Source: Polyangiaceae bacterium (lineage in GTDB: Bacteria; Myxococcota_A; Polyangia; Polyangiales; Polyangiaceae). From it: 57,536 nt of DNA. The position numbers and the translations under genes were made by a program. Below are positions 33,559 through 41,810 of the stretch, piece by piece. Under the pieces are notes generated by a model. It did not search any database. It was not told where the DNA came from and saw nothing but the letters and a program-made list of their open reading frames with translations. Position 1 is the stretch's first letter; every line of letters begins with the position of its first letter. The stretch covers positions 1 to 57,536 of the forward strand of contig WQYX01000021.1 in the NCBI GenBank assembly GCA_009781005.1. Reading direction: 5' to 3'.

Positions 33559-36270
33559 ATGAACGATCTCTCGCCGCCCTCTGGCAAGCGTCCCGTCTCC
33601 AAGACAAATCCCTTCCACGCGTTCGTCAACGCGCTCGTCGACTTCGGCGGACGCCGCCCGCTCTTCGTGGTCGGAACGGCGCTCGTCGTCCTGGTGTCGT
33701 GCTGGTGGTACGCTTCGCACCTCGAAGTTCGCTCCGACCTCCGAGAACTTCTGCCGCGCGACAGCCCGGGGTTCATGGCTTTCGAGCGGCGCCTCGAGCG
33801 CGTCGGGGGCCGGGCCACCATCGTGCTCGTGGCGGAGTCGCCTGACCGTTCTGCCAACGAACGCTTCATTGACGCAATGCACGCGTCCATCGACAAAGCG
33901 ATGAAGACGCAAGCAGACTGTGTTGCAAGTTGCAAAGACGACGCGTGCATAGAAGCGTGCGGCCCCGCGCTCATCTCGTCGGTCGAAGCCGGCACGAAAG
34001 GTCTCAAGACCTTCTTCGAAGCGAACAAGTGGCTCTACGCGAACCTCGACGATCTCGAGGAGGCGGACGCAACGCTCGATCGACAGATCGCCATTCGCAG
34101 TGGCTTGGTCGAAGATCTGCTGGACGAGCCAGCGACGAAAGAATCGTCGCTCGGGATGGAGAAATTCCGCGAGCGCTTCAAGAAGAAGGCCGAGGAGCAC
34201 GACGACTACCCCACGGGCTACTTCGCGTCACCCGACGGCACACAGATCGCGCTGCGCGTGTTCTCCACCACGTCGGGCATGGGCGCGGCCAGCGACGAAA
34301 AACTCTATCGCGATCTGCGGCAGATGGCCGACGACCTCCACCCGTCGTCCTTTCATCCGCAGATGAAGATCGGTTTCGGTGGCGACATCCCGAACGCAGC
34401 GGCCGAGAAAGACTCGCTCATTCACGAAGCAGTTTATGCGACCGCCATTGCCGCGGCGCTCATCCTCGGTGGCGTCGTCTGGTTCTACGGATCGTTCTGG
34501 GCGCTCGTGCTCGTCGGCTTCCCGCCGCTGCTCGGCGTTGGCTGCGCGTACGCGTTCGCGACATTCAAATATGGATACGTCAATGCCTCGGGCGCGTTCC
34601 TCGGCGCCATCATTCTAGGCAACGGCGTCAACTATCCCATCGTCCTTTACTCGCGTTACAAAGAGTTCCGCGCGCGCGGCATGGCGCCGGACGTTGCTCG
34701 AAGAGAAGCGGTGTGGAACGCATTCCGCGCCGAGCTCGTCGGCGCCACGGTGGCGAGCATTGCGTACGGCTCGCTCACGATCACGCGCTTCCGCGGCTTC
34801 AGCCAATTCGGCGTCATCGGCTTCGTGGGCATGACGCTCGTGTGGATCACGATGATCCCGTGCTTGCCCGCGCTCATCGTCCTCGTCGAGCGCCTTCAAA
34901 ACATCTTGCCGAAGCGTCTGCGCGAGCGCCCGGGGCGCGTCGACGAAGACGGTGCTCGGGGACCCATTGCGCGCATCGTCGGCAACCTCACCGAACGGCA
35001 CGCGCCGATCTTCGTCGGCGTAGCAGCGATCATCACCGTGCTCGCTGCGTACCGGCTTCCATCGTTCTTGAGAGATCCGTGGGAGTACGACTTCGACAGG
35101 CTTGGTTCGCGAGACTCGCACACGAGCGGCCCGGCGCAGTGGTCCGCGAAGGCCAACGCCATCCTCTCGGGGCGCATGAACATGAACGGCTCGCTCGTGC
35201 TCGCCAACACACCCGAGCAAGTGCCGATGGTCAAAGAGCGCATCCTCGAAAACGACGCATCCGATCCCAAAGGCAGCATCATCGAGGGCGTCACGACGCT
35301 CGCCGACTTTTTGCCGGGTCCGCACGAAGAACAGGAGAAGAAGCTCGAAGTGCTCACGCGCATGCGTGAGCGGCTCACTCCGGGCGTGCTCGCGCGACTG
35401 TCGCCGAGCGAGCGCAAGAACATCGACGAGCTCACGCCGCCCGAGACGCTTCACGTGCTCGCGGGTGCAGATCTTCCAGATCTCATCAAACAGCGATTTT
35501 CCGAGAAGAACGGCACGCTCGGAACCTTGTTCTACATCCGCTACCGACCCGGTCTCCCGCGCAACGACGGGCACGTTCTTCTTCGCATGTCGCAGGACAT
35601 CGACAACGTGAAGCTGCCCGACGGCACGCACGTCGACACGGCAAGCCGCGCAACGATCTTCGCCGAGATCATTCGCTCACTCGAACGCGACGGGCCACTT
35701 GCAACAGGCGTTTCGTTCCTCGCCGTGACGATCGTCATCATCCTCGCAACCGCGTCGGTCCGTGGCGCAACCGCGTCGATCCTCGCGCTCGTCACCGGCG
35801 TCATCTGGATGCTCGGCAGCGCCGTGTTCTGGGGCGAGAGACTGAATTTCCTCAACTTCATCGCGCTGCCCATCACCTTCGGCATCGGCTCGGAGTACCC
35901 GTTCAACATCTACGACCGCTCGCGTCTGCTCGGCGGCGACGTCACGCGCGCGGTGAAGCTTCACCTCGGTGCAGTTGCATTATGCAGCTATACGACGACG
36001 ATCGGCTACGGGTCGCTCATCTTCTCGGACAATCAGGCGTTGCGGTCGTTCGGACAGCTCGCGATGGCCGGGGAGATCTCCTGCCTCATCGTGGCTGCGT
36101 TCGTGCTGCCGTCGCTGCTGCATCTCATTGGGGCGCACACCGTGGGGCGCAACAAGAGAGCGACCTCGACCTCCTCGCCTTCCTCGGCCCTCGTCTCGGG
36201 CATCGCAACAAAGAACAACACCAGCCCCGCAGATGCTACGCCCCCGAGCGTCAGGAACGCCGAACGATAG
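33559..36270 (+). CDS. MMPL/RND-family exporter
   Basis: The protein of about 903 residues has the duplicated MMPL/RND layout: one membrane segment near residue 40 (LFVVGTALVVLVSCWWYA), a large periplasmic loop, and five clustered segments near 290-460. A second loop and a second cluster near 715-860 follow. The sequence FGIGSEYPFNIYDRSR near residue 773 and the matching GNGVNYPIVLYSRY near residue 355 are the internally repeated TM4-type motifs. Start ATG 33559 is preceded by GGAG at 6 nt. The last 40 residues (Ser/Thr/Lys-rich) are encoded antisense to the MFS gene, a 238-bp tail-to-tail overlap. Substrate unknown; lipids or hydrophobic compounds are typical for the family. Confidence 0.85.
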   Translation: MNDLSPPSGKRPVSKTNPFHAFVNALVDFGGRRPLFVVGTALVVLVSCWWYASHLEVRSDLRELLPRDSPGFMAFERRLERVGGRATIVLVAESPDRSANERFIDAMHASIDKAMKTQADCVASCKDDACIEACGPALISSVEAGTKGLKTFFEANKWLYANLDDLEEADATLDRQIAIRSGLVEDLLDEPATKESSLGMEKFRERFKKKAEEHDDYPTGYFASPDGTQIALRVFSTTSGMGAASDEKLYRDLRQMADDLHPSSFHPQMKIGFGGDIPNAAAEKDSLIHEAVYATAIAAALILGGVVWFYGSFWALVLVGFPPLLGVGCAYAFATFKYGYVNASGAFLGAIILGNGVNYPIVLYSRYKEFRARGMAPDVARREAVWNAFRAELVGATVASIAYGSLTITRFRGFSQFGVIGFVGMTLVWITMIPCLPALIVLVERLQNILPKRLRERPGRVDEDGARGPIARIVGNLTERHAPIFVGVAAIITVLAAYRLPSFLRDPWEYDFDRLGSRDSHTSGPAQWSAKANAILSGRMNMNGSLVLANTPEQVPMVKERILENDASDPKGSIIEGVTTLADFLPGPHEEQEKKLEVLTRMRERLTPGVLARLSPSERKNIDELTPPETLHVLAGADLPDLIKQRFSEKNGTLGTLFYIRYRPGLPRNDGHVLLRMSQDIDNVKLPDGTHVDTASRATIFAEIIRSLERDGPLATGVSFLAVTIVIILATASVRGATASILALVTGVIWMLGSAVFWGERLNFLNFIALPITFGIGSEYPFNIYDRSRLLGGDVTRAVKLHLGAVALCSYTTTIGYGSLIFSDNQALRSFGQLAMAGEISCLIVAAFVLPSLLHLIGAHTVGRNKRATSTSSPSSALVSGIATKNNTSPADATPPSVRNAER

Positions 36271-37442
36271 CCGGCGTGCACGACCACGATCCCGGCAAGG
36301 CTCGTGGACAGCGCCGCTCCAATGCCTTGAGCCGTGCTGATCGCCCCATGGGCGAAATTGAAACGGTCCGTCCCGCGCATCACGTCGGCGATGAGGATCG
36401 GAAAGATGGCCCCGAAAATCCCGGCTCCCACACCGTCGAGCAACTGCACGCTCATCAGCCAGAATGGATTGTCCGAGAGCGTGTAGAGAACGGCGCGCAC
36501 AGGCAGGATGATCAATCCGAGGAGAAAGAGCGGCTTGCGACCCCACGCGTCCGCCTTGGCTCCGACGAGAAGCGCCATGGGGAGCATCACCACTTGGGCC
36601 GCGACGATGCAAACGGACATCAGCGTCGTGCCGAGCTTTTCGTTCTGGCTCGCAAGCTGCTGCCCGACGAGCGGCAGCATCGCCGCATTCGCGAGGTGGA
36701 ACAGAGCGACACAGACGGCGAAGATCAAGAGCGGCCGGCGACTCACGAGCACCGTCCATCCCGAACGCCACTCACGCGCCTGCGCAGCCTCGTTGTTCCG
36801 GACCTCGTCGAGGCCGCGCGCGACGTCGTGATCAATCGCCGCTCCAGGAATGATCAGCACGCTGAGGAGGCTCGCTGCTGCCATGACGGCAAGCAGATAG
36901 AACACCACGACTGGCCCGAACCGAAATGCCGCGAGCCCCGTCACGGCGGCCGCAAAAGCGTTCCCGGCATGATTGAAAAATTCATTGCGACCGACGCGCT
37001 TGGCGAACGACTTTTGGCCCACGATCCCCAGCGTTACCGCCGCGAGCGCCGGCTCGAAGACGGTCCCCGCTGCCTGGGCAGCCGCCTGCGAAACCGCAAC
37101 CGGCCAAAACGACGGAAGCCACGGCAGCAGAAGGCATGTCGCGGTGACCATAACTGCCGCCACGACCATGATGCCTCGTTTGGCGCGCGTCGTATCGACG
37201 AGCGCGCCGGCAGGCGTCTGCGCCACGATGCCCGCGATCGTGGCGATCGACATCGCCACCCCGATGCGTTGCTGATCCCATTTCTGGACCGTGAGCAGAT
37301 AGATCGCGAGATACGGACCGAGGCCGGCCCGCACGTCGGCGAGAAAGAAGTTCGCCGCGTCGAGGCCACGCTTCGCGCGGCGCAGGGCGCCCGGAGTACG
37401 GTCGGGGACCATGCGCGCCCCGCGTCTGATTCCGTTTTGCAT
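36033..37442 (-). CDS. MFS transporter
   Basis: The 469-residue major facilitator protein has about 12 membrane segments. The first cytoplasmic-loop motif appears as AGALVDTTRAKRGIMV near residue 80, and the second-half counterpart as GAKADAWGRKPLFLLGLI near residue 290. The membrane domain ends at about residue 415 (LVLFFVAMPETR). The remaining 50 residues are hydrophilic and encoded antisense to the MMPL gene. ATG 37442 or 37412 could be the start; no clear ribosome site is seen. Substrate unknown. Confidence 0.85.
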   Translation of the reverse strand: MQNGIRRGARMVPDRTPGALRRAKRGLDAANFFLADVRAGLGPYLAIYLLTVQKWDQQRIGVAMSIATIAGIVAQTPAGALVDTTRAKRGIMVVAAVMVTATCLLLPWLPSFWPVAVSQAAAQAAGTVFEPALAAVTLGIVGQKSFAKRVGRNEFFNHAGNAFAAAVTGLAAFRFGPVVVFYLLAVMAAASLLSVLIIPGAAIDHDVARGLDEVRNNEAAQAREWRSGWTVLVSRRPLLIFAVCVALFHLANAAMLPLVGQQLASQNEKLGTTLMSVCIVAAQVVMLPMALLVGAKADAWGRKPLFLLGLIILPVRAVLYTLSDNPFWLMSVQLLDGVGAGIFGAIFPILIADVMRGTDRFNFAHGAISTAQGIGAALSTSLAGIVVVHAGYRSAFLTLGGVASAGLVLFFVAMPETRAEEGEEVEVALLLRPTVCAPMRCSSDGSTNAATMRQEISPAIASCPNDRNA

Positions 37443-37513
37443 TCAATGAACGCGAATTGGGATGAGCGCCCTTCTTCTTCCTCGCCGAGCGGCGGATGCG
37501 CTACCGTCAGCGC

Positions 37514-38269
37514 CTAACGGCGCTTTCCCGGTCGTCCCGGCCGTGGTGGCGGCGGTGTTTGGATGAGACTCAATTGGTCGCGCGACGCGCCGATCTGCTG
37601 CACCTCCATGATCTTGCCGAGCGCCGTGACCGTCTGCGTGCCTGTAACGACGACCGTCTGCCCCGGCTGCAGCAGGCTCGTGAAGCGATAGGCCTCCGGC
37701 GGTGGCAAACGTAAAACCGTGCCGTCCTCCAGCAGGGCGCCGTTGACGTCACCCTGCGGGCCGTGCAGCGCCATCCGCACGCGGCTTCGTAATTCCGTCA
37801 GTCCGGGAAGCGGCCCACCCACGTCCGGAGCCGATGCGGGCGGCGGCGGTGCGGCAGGACCGCGACCGGCTCGAGGCGGACCGTTGTCGATGATCATCCG
37901 TCCGGTCGCATCGTTCGTGATGGACACGGCTTGCACGAGCGGCAATGCCGCGGCACGCAGTCCACGAATCGTGACGGCATCCCCCGGCTTGATGGCGAAG
38001 GCCATCTGAGTCGAGAGGTGCGGAGGTGTCTTGACCTCGGTGCCATCGGCAAGGATCAGCCCGTCGATATCGCCGCGCGGCGTCAACGTGAACTGCTGGA
38101 CTTTCCCACGGTGAGCGGGAAGCTGTTGCGGGTCGTAGAGCGGCGCCAGGCCGGCAGCCGGGGGCGGCTGATTGGCACGCGGCTGCGGGGAGGTTTGCGC
38201 AAGAGCGCTGGCGGTCAACGCCAATAGGGCCGATCCGCCTATCAGGGCGGTTTTCCATGGGGATCGCAT
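37514..38269 (-). CDS. Secreted protein with a duplicated OB-like domain
   Basis: The 251-residue protein has a Sec signal peptide (ALIGGSALLALTASALAQ). Two copies of a beta-rich unit lie near residues 55-105 and 155-205: GDIDGLILADGTEVKTPPHL...KPGDAVTIRG and GDVNGALLEDGTVLRLPPPE...QPGQTVVVTG. Pro-rich segments surround them. The copies suggest an internal duplication. ATG 38269 lies 8 nt after GAGGAG. A sigma-54 promoter sits directly upstream, and the genes for a sigma-54 activator and its kinase follow on the same strand further upstream, so this is the probable target of that two-component pair. Function unknown. Confidence 0.78.
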   Translation of the reverse strand: MRSPWKTALIGGSALLALTASALAQTSPQPRANQPPPAAGLAPLYDPQQLPAHRGKVQQFTLTPRGDIDGLILADGTEVKTPPHLSTQMAFAIKPGDAVTIRGLRAAALPLVQAVSITNDATGRMIIDNGPPRAGRGPAAPPPPASAPDVGGPLPGLTELRSRVRMALHGPQGDVNGALLEDGTVLRLPPPEAYRFTSLLQPGQTVVVTGTQTVTALGKIMEVQQIGASRDQLSLIQTPPPPRPGRPGKRR

Positions 38270-38307
38270 GCTGTTTACTCCTCGAAAATGTTTGCGAGGG
38301 ATGAACA

Positions 38308-38322
38308 GCAAGCCGTGCACCA
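38308..38322 (-). promoter_or_regulatory. Sigma-54 (-24/-12) promoter
   Basis: TGGTGCACGGCTTGC reads as TGG-N8-TTGC, matching the -24 GG and -12 GC elements with exact spacing. It lies 39-53 bp upstream of the ATG at 38269 and just past the stop of the NtrC-type gene. Together with that activator it argues for sigma-54 control of the secreted protein. Confidence 0.75.
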
Positions 38323-38350
38323 ATATCTATGTGATCGATATCGTTGGTTT

Positions 38351-39727
38351 TTATTCCGTGCGATCCGCCGGAACGTCCGTTTCCCCGACACCTTGCGTCC
38401 GGTCTTCGGACGCATCGAAGCCGTAGCGCCGCATCTTCGTATAAAGAAGTTGCCGGTGGATGCCGAGCAGGCGCGCGGCTTCCGTCCGGTTGCCTGCACT
38501 TCTCGCCAGGGCGCGGCGGATCAACATCTCCTCGAGTCGAGCGGTGGCCGACGGCAGATCTTCATCCGGCCAGTCGATTGCTCGATCGGTTGCCAAGGGC
38601 GTTTCATCGATAAAGTCGAGATCGACGGAGTTCACCACATCGCCGCGCACCAGCACCGCAGCACGTTCCATCGCGTTCTTTAGCTCGCGCACATTTCCGG
38701 GCCAGGCATGGCCGGTGAGCCGCGCCGCGGCCTCCGGTGCGAGCTGCTTGGCGCCGCCGGTGCGCGCCAGAAAATACTCGGCGAGAGGAACGACGTCGGC
38801 GGCGCGCTTGCGCAGTGCTGGCAAATGGATCGGCACGACGTGCAACCGATAGAACAAGTCCTCCCTGAAACTGCCATCGCGCACGCGCTGTTTCAGATCA
38901 CGATGGGTCGCCGCGATCACGCGAACATCGACGGGAAGGGGCTTGCCGCCGACGGGCGTGACGACGCGCTCCTGCAGCGCCCGAAGAATCTTCGCTTGCA
39001 TGGCCATGTCCATGTCGCCGATTTCGTCGAGAAACAGCGTTCCATGCTCGGCTTCGCGAAACGCGCCTTTCCGATCGGCCACGGCGCCCGTAAACGCGCC
39101 GCGGACATGACCGAACAGCTCGCTTTCCAAGAGTTCGGTGGGGATCGCCGCGCAATTGACCGGGACGAAGGGCTTGCCGCTCCGATGGCCGTGCTCGTGA
39201 ATGGCGCGCGCCACCAATTCCTTGCCGGTTCCCGTCTCGCCTGAGATGAACACGGTCGCATGGCTGTCGGCGAGCATGCCGATGGCCTTCTCGACGGCTC
39301 GCATCGCTTCGCTCGACCCGATCAACCTGCCCGCTTCCGGCTCCTGCCGCAATGCGTCCGGCGCCACCTTCGCGACACACATCCCCGCCAATACGCGCGA
39401 CACCTCCTCGCGGCCGATGGGCTTGGTCAGATGATCGAACGCGCCGAGCCGCATCGCTTCGATCGTGTTTGCGGCAGTCGCGTGGGCGGTCAATACCGTC
39501 ACCGGAGGCGGATCCCGGAGCGAGCGAATGCGCTTGAGAACCTCGATCCCGTCCATGCCGGGCATACGAAGATCGAGCAACACCGCATCGATCGTTTGCG
39601 CATCAAGCAGGCTGATCGCCTCCGCGCCTGACGCCGCCAAGTTGACGTCATAGCCAAGATCGCACGCGGCTTCGCTCAGCGCGTCACGCATCGCAGCGTC
39701 ATCGTCGACGATCAGGATGGACGCCAT
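38351..39727 (-). CDS. NtrC-family response regulator (sigma-54 activator)
   Basis: The 458-residue protein has a receiver domain with phospho-acceptor D52 (VLLDLRMPGMDG). A sigma-54 AAA+ domain follows (Walker A GETGTGKE near residue 165; GAFTGA loop in HVRGAFTGAVADRKG; LDEIGDMDMAMQAKILRALQE). A Fis-type helix-turn-helix is at the end (NRTEAARLLGIHRQLLYTKMRRYG). The ATG at 39727 overlaps the end of the kinase gene by 16 bp. The likely target is the sigma-54 promoter at 38308, immediately downstream. Confidence 0.95.
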   Translation of the reverse strand: MASILIVDDDAAMRDALSEAACDLGYDVNLAASGAEAISLLDAQTIDAVLLDLRMPGMDGIEVLKRIRSLRDPPPVTVLTAHATAANTIEAMRLGAFDHLTKPIGREEVSRVLAGMCVAKVAPDALRQEPEAGRLIGSSEAMRAVEKAIGMLADSHATVFISGETGTGKELVARAIHEHGHRSGKPFVPVNCAAIPTELLESELFGHVRGAFTGAVADRKGAFREAEHGTLFLDEIGDMDMAMQAKILRALQERVVTPVGGKPLPVDVRVIAATHRDLKQRVRDGSFREDLFYRLHVVPIHLPALRKRAADVVPLAEYFLARTGGAKQLAPEAAARLTGHAWPGNVRELKNAMERAAVLVRGDVVNSVDLDFIDETPLATDRAIDWPDEDLPSATARLEEMLIRRALARSAGNRTEAARLLGIHRQLLYTKMRRYGFDASEDRTQGVGETDVPADRTE

Positions 39728-41181
39728 GGCACCACGATTTCGAAGACGGTTCCTGCCTGACAGGAACTCAGACGCGCGGACCCACCATGTGCTGCCGCGA
39801 CCTCGCGTACGATCGACAAACCAAGGCCAGTTCCATCCGCGCGGCCGGTGACGAACGGCTCGAACAGGTGGTCACGGATCTTCGCGTCCGGTCCTGAACC
39901 TTCGTCGCGAACCGAAATGACGAGGTTCTCGTGATCATGTCGCGCGGTGATGACAACGGCTGTCCCCGCGGGGGCTGCTTCGATAGCGTTGAGAACGAGA
40001 TTGTCGAGCGCACGCCTCATTTGATCCGGATCGAAGCTCGGCTCCTCACTATCGGCCACGCATTCCAGCGCAAGGGCCTTTGATCGGGCGAGTTCGAGGT
40101 GTGGTGACAGACACGAATCGAGGAAGGGCTTCAAGGCAACGGGGGCGCGATTGAGCGTCTCGCGTTCGGCCATGCTCAGGAGGCGGCGGACCAGCGCATC
40201 AAGCCGCTCGATTTGCCCGAGCATCATGGCGAGCGCGGAGTTCTTGCGTAGCAAATCACCGGCCATGGCGTTCTCTGCCTTCAGCCGCATGGCGGCGATC
40301 GGGTTTCGGATCTCGTGCGCCACGCCGGCGGCCACGCGTCCGATCGCCGCCAGACGCTCTCCAGTCGCCACCTGTCGTGCCAGTTGATCGGCGCGGCGAC
40401 GCGCTTCGGCAAGCCGCTGCCCCGCGTCGTTCAGCGCCATGACGATGCGATCGAGTTCGCGCTCACCGGTCGCGGGCAAGGTTGGCAATTCGGCGATATC
40501 GTGCGCCTGGAGCGCCGTCTCGATGCCCGCGACATGTCGCGACCACGTCATCGTGAGCCGGGTCAAGAGCGCAGCCGCCGCGAGCACGGCGCCAAACAAA
40601 ACACCGAGGCCCGTCATCAGCAGGCGATAACCGCTCCCGGCGAGCGTCACCACGCGTGTCATGGTCCACGCCGTCAAATTCGGAATCGGCCCCGGCAGTG
40701 GGCAGGCGGTCAGCAGCAGAACCTGGGACGGCGCGTCGTAACGGCTGCTCGCCTGCCGATTGCCTGCCAGCGCAGCCTGATTGACCGCTTGAATGCGGGG
40801 CAGCTCCGCCTGAGGCACATCGGTCTTGGGACCCGACCCCTGGTAGGTTGGGAACGCGTAGGCGAGAGAGCGGGCGTCGGCCTGCCAAATCCCCCCCTCG
40901 ATGCGCGGCCGGCCGCGCAGGGCGGTCCGCACCACCGCAGTCAGGTCGCGGCGCAAGGCATCGTTGTTGAGTTCGACAGAGGCCCCGCCCAAACCGCTGC
41001 TATAGGAGCGATAGGCGTCAATCATCGCATTGCAGGCGCTCCCGATTTCCGCTTCAGCCCGCCCAGCCTGGGCAGTGGCCGATTGCCTGAACAGGCCGAC
41101 CATGAGCATGCCTGCAGCGCCCGCGGCGGCGACCAGCAAGACGAGCAGAACAATGAGGCGGCCGCGTAACGATCGAACCAT
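39712..41181 (-). CDS. Membrane sensor histidine kinase
   Basis: The 489-residue kinase has a membrane segment at residues 8-28 (LIVLLVLLVAAAGAAGMLMVG) and a periplasmic sensor of about 150 residues. A second segment lies near residue 200 (GLGVLFGAVLAAAALLTRL), followed by a HAMP-like linker. The dimerisation helix carries the phospho-acceptor in VAHEIRNPIAAMRL near residue 288. The ATPase domain shows N (NLVLNAIEAA), G1 (DEGSGPD) and G2 (TGLGLSIVREVAAAHGG) boxes. ATG 41181 is preceded by GGAG. It is coupled to the NtrC-type partner gene. The signal cannot be inferred. Confidence 0.93.
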   Translation of the reverse strand: MVRSLRGRLIVLLVLLVAAAGAAGMLMVGLFRQSATAQAGRAEAEIGSACNAMIDAYRSYSSGLGGASVELNNDALRRDLTAVVRTALRGRPRIEGGIWQADARSLAYAFPTYQGSGPKTDVPQAELPRIQAVNQAALAGNRQASSRYDAPSQVLLLTACPLPGPIPNLTAWTMTRVVTLAGSGYRLLMTGLGVLFGAVLAAAALLTRLTMTWSRHVAGIETALQAHDIAELPTLPATGERELDRIVMALNDAGQRLAEARRRADQLARQVATGERLAAIGRVAAGVAHEIRNPIAAMRLKAENAMAGDLLRKNSALAMMLGQIERLDALVRRLLSMAERETLNRAPVALKPFLDSCLSPHLELARSKALALECVADSEEPSFDPDQMRRALDNLVLNAIEAAPAGTAVVITARHDHENLVISVRDEGSGPDAKIRDHLFEPFVTGRADGTGLGLSIVREVAAAHGGSARLSSCQAGTVFEIVVPWRPS

Positions 41182-41269
41182 AAAGCTCCAGAACGGTACA
41201 TACCCCCGCCACAAATTTGGCGCCGACCGGACTACGGGCGGGGGCCAGAATCATACTTTTCATGCCGTC

Positions 41270-41752
41270 TCAGAGCTCGAATGCCGTGAGGCGGACAAGC
41301 TGGTTTTTGGGCACGGAGTATGGTGCGCGCGTGGCCGGATCTCGGGCGTCGGGAGCGACGTCGAGCAAGGGGAGAACGGCGAAGGCGCGCTCATGCAGCC
41401 GAGGATGAGGGACCACGAGGCGCGGATCGCGAATGGGCGGGCCGCTCGTCCAGAGGATGTCGAGATCGATCGTGCGCGGCCCCCAGCGCACTTCGCTTTC
41501 GCGGTCGCGACCGAGATCCGCTTCGATGTGTCCCAGCGCGTCGAGAAGTGCGAGCGGCGAAAGCGTGCATTCTACAGCAACCGCAGCGTTCAAGAAGTTA
41601 GGCTGCGGAGGGCCGATGGGCGCAGTCTCATAGACGCGTGAACAAGTCACGACTTCACAGAAGTGCCTTATCTGCGAAACTGCCTCGCGCAACGTTTCGA
41701 GGCAATCTCCGAGATTTGACCCAAGACCAATGACTACGCGCACGCCACGCAT
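41270..41752 (-). CDS. folK: 6-hydroxymethyl-7,8-dihydropterin pyrophosphokinase
   Basis: FolK transfers pyrophosphate from ATP to hydroxymethyldihydropterin in folate synthesis. The 160-residue protein has VVIGLGSNLGD at its start, YETAPIGPPQPNFLNAAVAVE, and the signature GPRTIDLDILWTSG with the ATP/metal-binding residues, then LVVPHPRLHERAFAVLPL. ATG 41752 is chosen by family length; it lies at the very edge of repeat H, so transcription must read through or start in the repeat. No other folate gene is next to it. Confidence 0.92.
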   Translation of the reverse strand: MRGVRVVIGLGSNLGDCLETLREAVSQIRHFCEVVTCSRVYETAPIGPPQPNFLNAAVAVECTLSPLALLDALGHIEADLGRDRESEVRWGPRTIDLDILWTSGPPIRDPRLVVPHPRLHERAFAVLPLLDVAPDARDPATRAPYSVPKNQLVRLTAFEL

Positions 41753-41805
41753 TTGAGCACGGGGTGCAGCGCCCAACCGACGCATCGATTCGCACAGCAG
41801 GCTGG
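41752..41805. repeat. Mosaic palindromic repeat, fragment H
   Basis: This 54-bp stretch matches 47108-47161 of copy B with four mismatches by eye. It lies between the stop of the DUF6600 gene (41811) and the folK start, so it abuts a gene 3' end like the other copies. The outer end motif is replaced by unrelated sequence. Confidence 0.75.
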
Positions 41806-41810
41806 TTTAC

